64,000 nucleotides of DNA from Geodermatophilus telluris (lineage in GTDB: Bacteria > Actinomycetota > Actinomycetes > Mycobacteriales > Geodermatophilaceae), in assembly GCF_900102745.1 (NCBI RefSeq), contig NZ_FMZF01000002.1:310001-374000 (forward strand), in the 5' to 3' direction. Shown here piece by piece: positions 1 through 9,554 of the stretch (the stretch's first letter is position 1; every line of letters begins with the position of its first letter). A model generated the notes under the pieces. That model did no database searches. It was not told the DNA's origin and saw nothing but the letters and a program-made list of their open reading frames with translations. The translations under genes and the position numbers were made by a program.

Positions 1-1723
1 CGATGTTCGGCGGGATCGCCTCCGGCGTGCAGTTGCCCTCGGTGACCAGCGGCTGGCCGTCCTCGCCGGTGAGCGGCTGGCCGGCGCGGTCGAGCACCTG
101 CTGCACCGGCACCGGGTCGCACTGGGTGCCCTGGGCGCCGAGCGTGGAGTAGGCGGTGACCAGGTCCAGCGGGCTGGTGGCCTCGGCGCCGAGGGTGAAG
201 GACCCGAAGTTGCCGTCGATGATCTCGTCCGCGGAGTTCTGCGTGGGCTGGTCGAACGTCATGCCCATCCGCTCGGCCATGCGCACCGGGCCCTCGACGC
301 TGCCGAGGCGGTCCTCCAGCGCGAGGAAGTAGGTGTTCGACGACCGGACCAGCGCGCCCACCATGTCGAGGGTGTCGGGGTAGTTGCCGACGTTCTCCAC
401 GCAGTACATGCCGTCGGACTGCTCGCGGTCCCCGCCGCACGAGGGGCCGCGGAACACCCGGGAGGTGTACTGGTTGCCCGGCGTGCTGATCACCGTGCTG
501 GCCGGGATGCCGGCCTCCAGCGCCGCGGCGGCGGTGAACACCTTGTAGGTCGACCCGGCGCCCTTGCTGGCGGCCGAGTGCAGCACGACCGACTCGCACT
601 GCGGGTCCGAGCAGCCGAACTGCCGGTTCACGCTCATCGCCAGCACGTCGCCGCTGCCCGGGCGGACCGCGGTGAACACGCCGGCGAGCCGGTCACCCAT
701 GGGCAGGGACTGCAGCACGGCCTGGTCGCCGAGGGCCTGCAGCTGCGGGTCCAGCGTCGTCTGGATGGTCAGCCCGCCGTTGTCCAGCTGGTCCTGGGTG
801 ATGCCCAGGACGCCGGTGAGGTAGCCCTGCAGGTAGGCGCAGAAGAAGCCGCCGAGGACGGCGTCGATGCAGCCGTTGGGCGGGTTGATGCCCGGCGCGA
901 CCTGCACCGGCTGGGCGGAGATCTCGGTCAGCTCGGCCTCGCTGACGTGGCCGAGGTCGAACATCCGCTGCAGCACCTGGTTGCGCCGGGTCTGCGCGTT
1001 CTCGGGGTTGGTGATCGGGTCGTCGTTGGCCGGGCTCTGCACCAGGCCGGCCAGCATCGCCGCCTGGGGCAGGCTGAGGTCGGCGGCGTTGACGCTGAAG
1101 TACTTCTGCGCGGCGGCCTGGATGCCGTAGGCGCCCTGCCCGAAGTACACGATGTTGAGGTAGCGGGTGAGGATCTCGTCCTTGGAGTAGGTCTCCTCCA
1201 GGGCCAGCGCCAGCCGGGCCTCGCGGAGCTTGCGGGAGATGTCCTGCTCGGTGGCGGCCTGCCGCTCCTCGGGGGTGTCGGCGGTCTCCAGCAGGGTCTG
1301 CTTCACCAGCTGCTGGGTCAGCGTCGAGCCGCCCTCCTGCACCGACCCCGCGGCGACGTTGGTGACCGCGGCACGCAGCGTCCCCTGCACGTCGAGCCCG
1401 TTGTGCTGGTAGAAGCGCGAGTCCTCGATGTCGACCAGCGCCTGCTTCATCACGTCGGCGATCTGGTCGGCCGTCACCACGGTGCGGTTGTTGGCGTAGA
1501 AGTTGGTGATCAGCGAGCCGTCGGCGGCCAGCACGCGGGAGTTGCCCGCCGGCGTGGCGTCGGTGAGCTCGACCGGCAGCGCGTCGAGCAGCGAGGCGGA
1601 GTCGCGGGCGACGAGGCCGCCGCCGGCGACGACGGGCGCCAGCACACCGGCGACGAGGGCACCGGCGACGACGATCATCGCGGCGAGCTTGGCCAGGACC
1701 CTGGCGCGGGCGGGAGTCGACAT
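1..1723 (-). CDS. ponA2: Class A penicillin-binding protein (transglycosylase/transpeptidase), C-terminus cut by window edge
   Basis: Bifunctional peptidoglycan synthase anchored in the cytoplasmic membrane; it polymerises glycan strands and cross-links peptides. Read on the minus strand from ATG at 1723, the product has a short cytoplasmic tail, one membrane segment (about residues 12-30), a GT51 domain with the EDSRFYQH motif (catalytic Glu about 100), and a transpeptidase domain with S391-T-Y-K394 and S561-S-N563. The KTG motif and any PASTA domain lie beyond base 1. It follows the two ArsA ATPases in the same direction. The ponA2 name rests on mycobacterial-type gene order; the whiB4 gene found there between ponA2 and the ArsA pair is absent here. 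A TACCCT -10 box (1732-1737) ends 8 bases before the start, suggesting a leaderless mRNA. Confidence 0.93.
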   Translation of the reverse strand, partial: MSTPARARVLAKLAAMIVVAGALVAGVLAPVVAGGGLVARDSASLLDALPVELTDATPAGNSRVLAADGSLITNFYANNRTVVTADQIADVMKQALVDIEDSRFYQHNGLDVQGTLRAAVTNVAAGSVQEGGSTLTQQLVKQTLLETADTPEERQAATEQDISRKLREARLALALEETYSKDEILTRYLNIVYFGQGAYGIQAAAQKYFSVNAADLSLPQAAMLAGLVQSPANDDPITNPENAQTRRNQVLQRMFDLGHVSEAELTEISAQPVQVAPGINPPNGCIDAVLGGFFCAYLQGYLTGVLGITQDQLDNGGLTIQTTLDPQLQALGDQAVLQSLPMGDRLAGVFTAVRPGSGDVLAMSVNRQFGCSDPQCESVVLHSAASKGAGSTYKVFTAAAALEAGIPASTVISTPGNQYTSRVFRGPSCGGDREQSDGMYCVENVGNYPDTLDMVGALVRSSNTYFLALEDRLGSVEGPVRMAERMGMTFDQPTQNSADEIIDGNFGSFTLGAEATSPLDLVTAYSTLGAQGTQCDPVPVQQVLDRAGQPLTGEDGQPLVTEGNCTPEAIPPNI

Positions 1724-1766
1724 CACCCGCCAGGGTACGGCGCGCCGACCCTCCCGGAGCCCGAGC

Positions 1767-3004
1767 TCAGGCGCGGCGCGCGGGCAGCACCCGGGTGCGC
1801 GGGACGCCCGTCGGCGTGTCGCCGTCGGGACCGGTCAGCGCCTCGGCCATCACCTGCAGCCCGTCGAGGTCGTGGACGTCGCCCGCGGCCGCCGGCACCG
1901 TCCGCAGCGCCACCTCGGGGTGGGCGCTGGTGAACCGGTCGGCCAGCCGCTGCTCGCGGGCGGCCAGCGTCATCCGCTCCGCGTGCACGCGCAGGGCCCC
2001 GGCGGCCAGCGCGCCGGCCGGGTCGCCGTCGTCCCCGATCGCCTCGGCGGCGGCCTCCGCCCGGGTGGCCGACAGCGCGGTGCTCGCCGGCGGGTGGGTG
2101 CGGTTGAGCACCAGCCCGGCCAGCGGCATGCCCTCGGCCGAGAGCCGGTCGACGAAGTAGGACGCCTCGCGCAGCGCGTCGGGCTCGGGCGTGGCGACGA
2201 CGACGAACCAGGTGCCCGGCCGGCGCAGCAGCTCGTAGGTGGCGGTGGCCCGCTCGCGGAAGCCGCCGAACATCGTGTCCAGCGCGGTGACGAAGGCGGA
2301 GATGTCGCGCAGCAGCTGCCCGCCCAGGACCTTGCTGATGATCCGGGTGAAGACCAGGAAGCCGGCGCTGGCGAACCGGAACCCGGCCCGGCTCGGCGCG
2401 GTGAGCAGCCGGATCATCGTGCCGTCGAGGAAGCGGCTCATCCGGTTCGGGGCGTCGAGGAAGTCCAGCGCCGACCGCGACGGCGGGGTGTCGACGACGA
2501 TGAGGTCCCACTGGCCGCCGGCCCGCAGCTGGCCCAGCTTCTCCATCGCCATGTACTCCTGCGTCCCGGCGAAGGACGACGACAGGGTCTGGTAGAAGGG
2601 GTTGGCCAGGATCTGCTCGGCCCGCTCCGGGGTCGAGTGCGCCACGACGATGTCGTCGAACGTGCGCTTCATGTCCAGCATCATCGCGTGCAGCTCGCCC
2701 GCGGCCCCCGGGACGTCGACCCGCCGCGGCTCGTTGTCCAGCTCCACCAGACCCAGCGACTGGGCCAGCCGGCGGGCGGGGTCGATGGTGAGGACGACGA
2801 CCCGCCGGCCGGCCTCCGCGGCGGCCAGCGCCAGGGCGGCCGACGTCGTCGTCTTGCCGACGCCACCGGAGCCGCAGCAGACGACGATCCGGGTGTCCTC
2901 CGCGGCGATCAGCGCCGCGAGGTCCATGGGTGGGGCCAGCCGGTCGGCCGCGGCGCGCGAGCGGGCCGGTCGTCCCGCGGTGCCCGGGGTCTCCTCCGCC
3001 GCGC

Positions 3005-3008
<4 letters not shown>
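1767..3008 (-). CDS. ArsA/GET3-like anion-transporting ATPase, second of a pair
   Basis: Cytosolic P-loop ATPase of the ArsA/Get3 family, 413 residues. The nucleotide loop [10 protein letters not shown] begins at about residue 46 and a switch motif [11 protein letters not shown] lies in mid-protein. It overlaps the upstream paralogue by 4 bases (ATGA), so the two are probably translationally coupled and may act as a heterodimer, as inferred for Rv3679/Rv3680 of M. tuberculosis. No arsenite pump or other ars gene is nearby, so arsenic resistance is not implied. The true substrate, perhaps tail-anchored proteins or metabolites, cannot be read from the sequence. An upstream in-frame extension is possible, but the overlapping ATG at 3008 gives the family-typical start. 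Confidence 0.9.
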
Positions 3009-3997
<989 letters not shown>

Positions 3998-4113
3998 CCC
4001 GACCAGCCTAGGAGCCGCGGGACCGGCCTGCTCCCCGCTGTCCGCGAGCTCACGGCGGGACGGCGCAGCAGGGCCCGGAGCGCGGTCGTCGGCCTGCGCT
4101 AGCGTCGTCCCCC

Positions 4114-4287
4114 ATGAGCGAACCGGCCCGCCGCCGCTGGGAGTACGCCACCATCCCGCTGCTGATCCACAACACCAAGGCGATCCTCGACTCCTGGGGC
4201 ACCGACGGGTGGGAGCTGGTGACGGTGCTGCCCGGCCCGGGCGGCGCCGAGCAGCTGGTCGCCTACCTCAAGCGCCCGGTCGGCTGA
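4114..4287 (+). CDS. Small DUF4177 protein
   Basis: Predicted 57-residue protein with the WEYATIPLLIH opening and the DGWELVTVLP core typical of DUF4177. No biochemical function is established for the family. It is the first gene of a plus-strand group (this gene, RidA, Nudix), matching Rv3678A beside the ArsA pair in mycobacteria. TAGCGT at 4100-4105 lies 8 bases before the ATG, the pattern of a leaderless start, and no Shine-Dalgarno sequence is seen. Confidence 0.85.
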   Translation: MSEPARRRWEYATIPLLIHNTKAILDSWGTDGWELVTVLPGPGGAEQLVAYLKRPVG

Positions 4288-4297
4288 GGCGCCCGCG

Positions 4298-4786
4298 ATG
4301 ACCCAGGCGCAGGGCGCTCCGGCGCCGGCCCAGAGCTGGACCCGGCGGCTCGCCGAGCTCGGCATCCGGCTGCCTCCGGTGGCGGCCCCCGTCGCCTCCT
4401 ACGTGCCCGCGGTGCGCAGCGGCCAGCTGGTGTTCACCTCCGGCCAGCTGCCCTTCGTCGAGGGCGGCCTGCGGCGCACCGGCAAGGTCGGCGGGTCGGT
4501 CGACCCCGAGGACGCCGCCGCCGACGCCAAGCTGTGCGCGCTCAACGCGCTGGCCGCCGTGCACGAGCTCGTCGGCCTGGACTCCGTCGCCCGGATCGTG
4601 CGGGTGGTCGGCTACGTGGCCAGCGCCGAGGGCTTCACCGGCCAGCCGCGGGTGGTCAACGGGGCCAGCGAGCTGCTCGGCAAGGTGTTCGGCGAGGCCG
4701 GCCAGCACGCCCGCAGCGCCGTCGGCGTCGCCGAGCTGCCCCTGGGGGCGCCGGTCGAGGTCGAGCTCACCGTCGAGCTGCGGTGA
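4298..4786 (+). CDS. RidA/YjgF-family protein
   Basis: RidA-family protein of 162 residues. Characterised RidA enzymes hydrolyse reactive enamine/imine intermediates released by PLP enzymes. The C-terminal RSAVGVAELPLGAPVEVEL stretch contains the conserved Arg and Glu positions of the family, and a long N-terminal segment precedes the core as in actinobacterial LPS-type RidA proteins. The gene starts 10 bases after DUF4177 and overlaps the next Nudix gene by 4 bases (GTGA), so the three are co-transcribed. It corresponds in position to Rv3678c. Whether it is a true imine deaminase or a divergent relative is not decidable from sequence alone. Confidence 0.88.
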   Translation: MTQAQGAPAPAQSWTRRLAELGIRLPPVAAPVASYVPAVRSGQLVFTSGQLPFVEGGLRRTGKVGGSVDPEDAAADAKLCALNALAAVHELVGLDSVARIVRVVGYVASAEGFTGQPRVVNGASELLGKVFGEAGQHARSAVGVAELPLGAPVEVELTVELR

Positions 4787-5589
4787 GCCAGGAGATCAGG
4801 CCCGCGGCCACCGTGCTGCTGCTGCGCGACGGCGCGGCCGGCCTCGAGGTCCACCTGCTCCGGCGGACCCGGGGGATGCCGTTCGCCGGCGGCATGACCG
4901 CCTACCCCGGCGGCGGGGTGGACCCGCGCGACGCCGACACCGACGTGGCCTGGGCCGGCCCGGAACCGGCCGTGTGGGCGGCCTCGCTGGGCTGCGACGA
5001 GCGGCTGGCCCGCGAGCTGGTCTGCGCCGCCGTCCGGGAGACCTTCGAGGAGGCCGGCGTGCTGCTGGCCGGCTCGCCCGACGGCAGCGGCGGGGCGGCC
5101 GGCATCGTGCCGTCGGTGACCGGCGACGACTGGGAGGCGCAGCGGCAGGCGCTGCTCACCCGGGAGCTGTCCCTGGCCGAGCTCCTGGCCGCCCGCGGCC
5201 TGGCGCTGCGGGCCGACCTGCTGCGGCCCTTCGCGCACTGGGTGACGCCGCCGGCCGAGACGCGGCGCTACGACACCCGCTTCTTCGCCGCGGCGCTGCC
5301 CGTGGGGCAGGAGGCCCGCGACGTCTCCGGCGAGGCCGACGAGGTGAGCTGGCTGACACCGGAGGCCGCGCTGGCCGAGATGCGCGCCGGCACCCGGCCG
5401 ATGCTGCCGCCGACGATCCACACCCTCGGCCAGCTCGCCGCCTTCCCCGACGTCGCCGCCGCGCTGGCCGGCAGCCCGCCCGAGCCGCTGAGCCCGATCA
5501 TGCCGACCTTCGCCGAGGAGCCCGACGGCCGCTGGGCCGTGCTGCCCGACGGCACCCGCATCCGCCTGGTCGTGCCGCTCCCGTCGTGA
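4783..5589 (+). CDS. Nudix hydrolase, NUDT19-like
   Basis: Nudix-fold hydrolase of 268 residues starting at a GTG that overlaps the RidA stop. The Nudix box is split: a GGG near residue 45 is separated by a long insertion from the RETFEEAGVLL helix near residue 85. This is the arrangement of the NUDT19-like subgroup, whose eukaryotic members hydrolyse CoA and acyl-CoA. A C-terminal region with several Pro-rich turns is also typical. The mycobacterial locus carries a metallo-beta-lactamase-fold gene (Rv3677c) at this point; no such gene is present here. The substrate is inferred only at the level of a nucleotide diphosphate linked to another moiety. Confidence 0.85.
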   Translation: MSQEIRPAATVLLLRDGAAGLEVHLLRRTRGMPFAGGMTAYPGGGVDPRDADTDVAWAGPEPAVWAASLGCDERLARELVCAAVRETFEEAGVLLAGSPDGSGGAAGIVPSVTGDDWEAQRQALLTRELSLAELLAARGLALRADLLRPFAHWVTPPAETRRYDTRFFAAALPVGQEARDVSGEADEVSWLTPEAALAEMRAGTRPMLPPTIHTLGQLAAFPDVAAALAGSPPEPLSPIMPTFAEEPDGRWAVLPDGTRIRLVVPLPS

Positions 5590-5628
5590 CCCTCCGGGCC
5601 CGTCCCCGGGCACGGCACCGGGCCTGCG

Positions 5629-5664
5629 CGAGAGCCCCCGGTCCGGTCGGAGCGAGGGCTCTCG
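5629..5664. terminator. Bidirectional hairpin between convergent Nudix and crp genes
   Basis: A perfect 9-bp stem (CGAGAGCCC at 5629-5637 with GGGCTCTCG at 5656-5664) encloses an 18-base loop. It sits between two convergent genes, so it could terminate both; there is no U-tract, as is common in high-GC actinobacteria. Confidence 0.6.
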
Positions 5665-5786
5665 GGTGTGGACCGGTCGCGGGGGCCCGGAGGGTCTCCC
5701 GACCGGGACACGGGGAGCGGCTCGGCTCAGGCCGGGACGGCACCTGGCCGCGGTGCGGTCCGGTGGGACCGCGGTGTCATCGCGTC

Positions 5787-6461
5787 CTACCGCGCGCGGC
5801 GGCGGAGGCGGTCCTCGTCGAGGACGACGACCGACTTGCCCTGCAGCTGGATCCAGCCGCGGTGCACGAAGTCGGCCAGCGCCTTGTTCACCGTCTCGCG
5901 GGAGGCGCCCACCAGCTGGGCCAGCTCCTCCTGGGTGAGGTCGTGCTTGACCCGCAGGCCGTCGGCCTCGCGGCTGCCGAAGCGGTCGGCCATCTGCAGC
6001 AGCGCCTTGGCCACGCGGCCGGGGACGTCGGTGAAGATCAGGTCGGCCACCGAGTCGTTGGTGCGCCGCAGCCGGCGGGCCAGCACGCGCAGCAGCTGCT
6101 CGCCGATCTCCGGGTGCGCCTCGATCCACGGGCGCAGCACCGACTGCGGCATCTTGGCCAGCCGGACGTCGGTGACCGCGGTGGCGGTCGCGGTGCGCGG
6201 CCCCGGGTCGAACACCGACAGCTCGCCGAACTGGTCGGACGGCCCCATGACGGCGAGCACGTTCTCCCGGCCGTCGGGGGAGCGCCGCGAGAGCTTGATC
6301 TTGCCGCTCAGCACGATGTAGAGGCTGTCGCCGGGCTCACCCTCGTTGAAGACGACCCGGCCCCGGGGCAGCGTGATCGTCTCCAGCCGGTTGGCGACCG
6401 GGTCGACGGCCTCCTCCGAGAGCCCCTGGAAGATCCCGGACTGGGCCAGCACCTCGTCCAC
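5787..6461 (-). CDS. crp: Crp/Fnr-family cAMP-responsive transcription regulator
   Basis: Global regulator closely resembling M. tuberculosis Rv3676 (CRP) and corynebacterial GlxR. The cyclic-nucleotide domain carries the PDGREN and FGELSIFDPGPRT-type motifs (here [13 protein letters not shown]), followed by the [12 protein letters not shown] dimer helix and a helix-turn-helix [20 protein letters not shown]. It binds cAMP and then DNA. I chose the GTG at 6461, giving 224 residues as in the mycobacterial protein; GGAGAG lies just upstream. In-frame GTGs at 6464 and 6482 are alternatives. It is convergent with the Nudix gene and downstream of a small membrane-protein gene on the same strand, as in mycobacteria. 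Confidence 0.95.
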   Translation of the reverse strand: MDEVLAQSGIFQGLSEEAVDPVANRLETITLPRGRVVFNEGEPGDSLYIVLSGKIKLSRRSPDGRENVLAVMGPSDQFGELSVFDPGPRTATATAVTDVRLAKMPQSVLRPWIEAHPEIGEQLLRVLARRLRRTNDSVADLIFTDVPGRVAKALLQMADRFGSREADGLRVKHDLTQEELAQLVGASRETVNKALADFVHRGWIQLQGKSVVVLDEDRLRRRAR

Positions 6462-6612
6462 CACGTCGTCTCTCCACCCCACCGTCGCTCGACCCGCGGG
6501 GCAGCAGCACCCGCATCCGCAGGCAGTCTAGGGGGCTGTGCCGACCGTCACCCCTCCGGCGGGGGGCACCTGACCCGCGCGGGGGAGGCGGTCCGGCCGC
6601 GGGAGGTCGGGC

Positions 6613-6852
6613 TCAGACGAGCGGTTCGGCGCCCTGGCGCACCCGTGACCGGCGGCGACGCCGCCAGCGGGCCATGGCGCGGCGGATACCGGAGGCGGCC
6701 AGCGTGTCCACCTCGCCGGGCGTCGCCGACTCGAGGAACTCGGCCACCTCGCGCGGCGACGTCGGCCGGCGCAGGGGCTCCTCCACGCGCTCCATGACGA
6801 GCAGGAAGGCGATGACCATCGGGGGGAAGAGGATGACGATGAGCGCGACCAC
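6613..6852 (-). CDS. Small membrane protein, unknown function
   Basis: Predicted 79-residue protein with one hydrophobic segment near the N-terminus (about residues 2-20, rich in Ile, Leu and Val), followed by a charged middle and a very basic C-terminal tail of repeated Arg. The start at 6852 is preceded by GGGAGG at suitable spacing; an in-frame GTG at 6885 would add 11 residues. It lies upstream of crp on the same strand, the position held by the small membrane protein Rv3675 in M. tuberculosis. No enzymatic motif is visible. Confidence 0.7.
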   Translation of the reverse strand: MVALIVILFPPMVIAFLLVMERVEEPLRRPTSPREVAEFLESATPGEVDTLAASGIRRAMARWRRRRRSRVRQGAEPLV

Positions 6853-6946
6853 GTCCACCTCCCGGGTCCGGTCGCGAGCGGGCACGCCCTGGTGGGGCCC
6901 GGTACCGCCATGGTGGCACGGCCCGGACGGTGTCGCTGGCGACGCC

Positions 6947-6952
6947 TACCCT
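6947..6952 (+). promoter_or_regulatory. Leaderless -10 box for nth
   Basis: TACCCT (consensus TANNNT) ends 7 bases before the GTG at 6960, placing the transcription start at or next to the start codon. The same TACCCT-7-GTG arrangement recurs at 30315-30330. Confidence 0.6.
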
Positions 6953-6959
6953 CGACCGC

Positions 6960-7742
6960 GTGTCCCCGCCGGCCTACGCCCGCCCGTCGGAGCGCCGCGC
7001 TCCCGCCCGCCGCCCGGCCGGCCCGCCCTTCGACCCCGACGAGACGCCGCTGGCCCGCACCCGGCGGGCCCGCCGGATGGCGCGCGAGCTGGCCGTCCTG
7101 CACCCCGACGCGCACTGCGAGCTCGACTTCACCAACGCCTTCGAGCTGCTGGTGGCCACCGTCCTGTCCGCGCAGACCACCGACAAGACGGTGAACAAGG
7201 TCACCCCGGCGCTGTTCGCGCGCTACCCCGACCCGGTGGCGCTGGCCGGGGCCGACCGCGCCGAGGTCGAGGCGATCCTCAAGCCCACCGGCTTCTTCCG
7301 CGCCAAGGCCACCTCGGTGCTCGGCCTGGCGCAGGCGCTGGTCGAGCGGTTCGACGGCGAGGTGCCGGAGCGGATGGCCGACCTGGTGACGCTGCCCGGG
7401 GTGGGCCGCAAAACGGCGAACGTCGTGCTGGGCAACGCCTTCGGCGTGCCGGGGCTGACCGTCGACACCCACTTCGGCCGGCTGGTCCGCCGGTTCGGCT
7501 GGACCGCCGAGGAGGACCCGGTCAAGGTCGAGGCCGAGATCGCCGGCCTCGTCCCCAAGCGCGACTGGACCATGTTCAGCCACCGCGTGATCTTCCACGG
7601 CCGTCGGGTCTGCCACGCGAAGAAGGCCGCCTGCGGCGCCTGTGGCCTGGCCCGCTGGTGCCCGTCGTACGGCATCGGCCCCACCGACCCCGAGGCGGCG
7701 ACGAAGCTGGTGAAGACGCCCGCGGCGTCGGACACCGAGTGA
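6960..7742 (+). CDS. nth: Endonuclease III
   Basis: DNA glycosylase/AP lyase that removes oxidised pyrimidines in base excision repair. The helix-hairpin-helix [12 protein letters not shown] contains the catalytic Lys (about K151) and the VDTH motif the catalytic Asp (about D169). Four cysteines with C-x6-C-x2-C-x5-C spacing (about 218, 225, 228, 234) bind the 4Fe-4S cluster. The start at 6960 (260 residues) follows a leaderless -10 box; an in-frame GTG at 6930 would add ten residues. The stop overlaps the next gene (GTGA), forming an operon nth - thioredoxin-like - Nudix - cupredoxin - marP, which follows the mycobacterial order except for the cupredoxin. Confidence 0.96.
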   Translation: MSPPAYARPSERRAPARRPAGPPFDPDETPLARTRRARRMARELAVLHPDAHCELDFTNAFELLVATVLSAQTTDKTVNKVTPALFARYPDPVALAGADRAEVEAILKPTGFFRAKATSVLGLAQALVERFDGEVPERMADLVTLPGVGRKTANVVLGNAFGVPGLTVDTHFGRLVRRFGWTAEEDPVKVEAEIAGLVPKRDWTMFSHRVIFHGRRVCHAKKAACGACGLARWCPSYGIGPTDPEAATKLVKTPAASDTE

Positions 7743-8326
7743 GCACCGGACGGCGGGCGGGCGCGCTGCTGCTCGGGCTCGTGGCCCTGCTGCCGGCCTG
7801 CACCGCGTCCGGCGAGGACGACGGCGGGACGGCGGCGGCCGCACCGACGACCTGGCGCGCCCCCCTGGCGGCCTGCCCCGAGCAGCCCGACCGCCCCGCG
7901 GCCGGCGCCGAGACGCTGCCGCCGGTGGAGCTCGGCTGCCCGGGCGGCGGCACCCTCGACCTGGGCCGCGCGCCCGGTGTCCCCGCGGTGGTCAACCTCT
8001 GGGCGAGCTGGTGCGGCCCGTGCCGGGAGGAGCTGCCGCTGGTGCAGGACCTCGCCGACCTGGCCGGCGACCGGCTGTCGGTGGTCGGCGTGATCAGCAA
8101 GGACGGCGTCCCGCAGGCGGACAGCTTCGCCGCCGACGCCGGCGCCACCTTCCCCAGCGCCTACGACCGCGACGGCACCCTGATGTCCGAGCTCGGCATC
8201 CAGGCGCTGCCGTTCACCTACCTGCTCGACGCCGACGGCGCCCTGGTCCACACGCAGGTCGGGCCGGTCGCGTCGGTGGACGAGCTGCGCACGCTGGTCG
8301 CCGAGCACCTCGGGGTCCAGCTGTGA
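7739..8326 (+). CDS. TlpA/ResA-like thioredoxin-fold lipoprotein
   Basis: Secreted, probably lipid-anchored thiol-disulfide oxidoreductase, 195 residues. A signal peptide with the lipobox LLPAC ends near residue 22. The thioredoxin domain has the [13 protein letters not shown] active site and the cis-Pro-type segment ALPFTYLLD. It overlaps nth upstream and the CoA Nudix gene downstream by 4 bases each. Equivalent to Rv3673c by position. A role in extracytoplasmic cysteine redox or cytochrome maturation is inferred from the family. Confidence 0.9.
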   Translation: MSTGRRAGALLLGLVALLPACTASGEDDGGTAAAAPTTWRAPLAACPEQPDRPAAGAETLPPVELGCPGGGTLDLGRAPGVPAVVNLWASWCGPCREELPLVQDLADLAGDRLSVVGVISKDGVPQADSFAADAGATFPSAYDRDGTLMSELGIQALPFTYLLDADGALVHTQVGPVASVDELRTLVAEHLGVQL

Positions 8327-9093
8327 CGGGGGTGCTGCCCGACGCCGACCTCACCGGCCTGCCGGGCCCGGTGCGCCGGCTGCTCGACGCCGGCCCCGAC
8401 CTGCCGCTGCGCCACCGGATGCCCCGCCCCTCGGCCACCGCGCGGCGGTCGGCGGTGCTCATCCTCTTCGGCGAGGGGCCGCACGGCACCGACGTCCTGC
8501 TCATCGAGAAGTCGGCGCGGCTGCGCACCCACGCCGGGCAGCCGGCCTTCCCCGGCGGCGGCGCCGACCCGGGGGAGGACTACCCGGTCGGGACGGCGCT
8601 GCGCGAGGCGCAGGAGGAGGCCGGCGTCGACCCGGACGGCGTCCGCGTGCTGGCCACCCTGCCGGAGCTGTTCCTCGGCCCGTCGGACAACCTCGTCGTC
8701 CCGGTCGTCGCCTGGTGGGACGACCCGAGCGACGTCGTGGTCGGCGACCCGCGGGAGGTGGCCCGGGTGGCCCGCGTGCCGCTGGCCGAGCTCGCCGACC
8801 CGGCCAACCGGTTCCGGGTGCGCCACCCGTCGGGCTACGTCGGCCCGGCGTTCGGCGTCGCCGACATGGTCGTGTGGGGGTTCACCGCCGGGCTGCTCGA
8901 GGCGCTGCTGGAGGCCGCCGGGCTGGCGCGGCCGTGGGACGTGCGCGACGTGCGCCCGCTGGAGGAGTCCGGCACCCGGCCGGCCGCCGTCCCCGGTGCC
9001 CTCGGCGAGGGCGGTGCCGAGGACGCCGCCGCGCCGACGGTGGCGAGCCCCGCACCGGACGGCGGTCCGGCGCGTACGGTTCCGCGGCGATGA
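8323..9093 (+). CDS. Nudix hydrolase, CoA pyrophosphatase type
   Basis: Nudix enzyme of 256 residues. It has the UPF0035 signature (RLRTHAGQPAFPGG) and, overlapping it, a standard Nudix box GGGADPGEDYPVGTALREAQ followed by EEAGV. Family members hydrolyse coenzyme A to phosphopantetheine and 3',5'-ADP; substrate choice here is inferred. The C-terminal 50 residues are low-complexity Ala/Pro/Gly. It starts at a GTG overlapping the thioredoxin-like stop and ends in an ATGA overlap with the cupredoxin lipoprotein. Equivalent to Rv3672c. Confidence 0.9.
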   Translation: MTGVLPDADLTGLPGPVRRLLDAGPDLPLRHRMPRPSATARRSAVLILFGEGPHGTDVLLIEKSARLRTHAGQPAFPGGGADPGEDYPVGTALREAQEEAGVDPDGVRVLATLPELFLGPSDNLVVPVVAWWDDPSDVVVGDPREVARVARVPLAELADPANRFRVRHPSGYVGPAFGVADMVVWGFTAGLLEALLEAAGLARPWDVRDVRPLEESGTRPAAVPGALGEGGAEDAAAPTVASPAPDGGPARTVPRR

Positions 9094-9551
9094 GCGCGAC
9101 GAGGGGACCGGCCGGTCGCGGCCGGGCGCTGCTGGGCGGCCTGCTGCTGGCGGCCGGTCTGCTGGCCGGCTGCGGGTCCGGCGACGACGGCGGCCCGGCC
9201 GCGGCGCCGGCCGCGACCGACCCGTCGCTGGGCACCGTGACCGTGGCCGAGGACGGCGTCCAGGAGGTCACGATCCAGACCCCGGACGACTACGTCTTCC
9301 TGCCCGACGCCTTCACCGTCGCGCCCGGCCGGGTGCGGCTGACCGTGGAGAGCACCGCCACGCAGGCCACCCACAACTTCCGCTTCACGCCCGGCGCCGG
9401 CCCCGAGGAGATCGCCGAGGAGATCCCGCTGCTGGCCGCGGGGGAGTCCCGGACCATCGAGTTCGAGGTCACCGCGCCCGGCGAGCACCCGTACGAGTGC
9501 AGCTTCCACGTGCAGCTCGGGCAGACCGGCGTCATGACGGTGTCGGGCTGA
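9090..9551 (+). CDS. Cupredoxin-like lipoprotein
   Basis: A 153-residue secreted protein with a lipobox (LLAGC, Cys 28) followed by a Gly/Asp/Ala linker and a plastocyanin/azurin-like domain. The probable copper ligands are visible: His in THNF, then Cys, His and Met in the C-terminal YECSFHVQLGQTGVM segment. It probably carries electrons or binds copper outside the membrane. The ATG overlaps the preceding stop, and a TACGGT box (9075-9080) nine bases upstream could give an additional internal leaderless start. This gene has no counterpart in the mycobacterial version of the operon that I recall, so it may be a lineage addition. Confidence 0.85.
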   Translation: MSATRGPAGRGRALLGGLLLAAGLLAGCGSGDDGGPAAAPAATDPSLGTVTVAEDGVQEVTIQTPDDYVFLPDAFTVAPGRVRLTVESTATQATHNFRFTPGAGPEEIAEEIPLLAAGESRTIEFEVTAPGEHPYECSFHVQLGQTGVMTVSG

Positions 9552-9554
9552 TCC

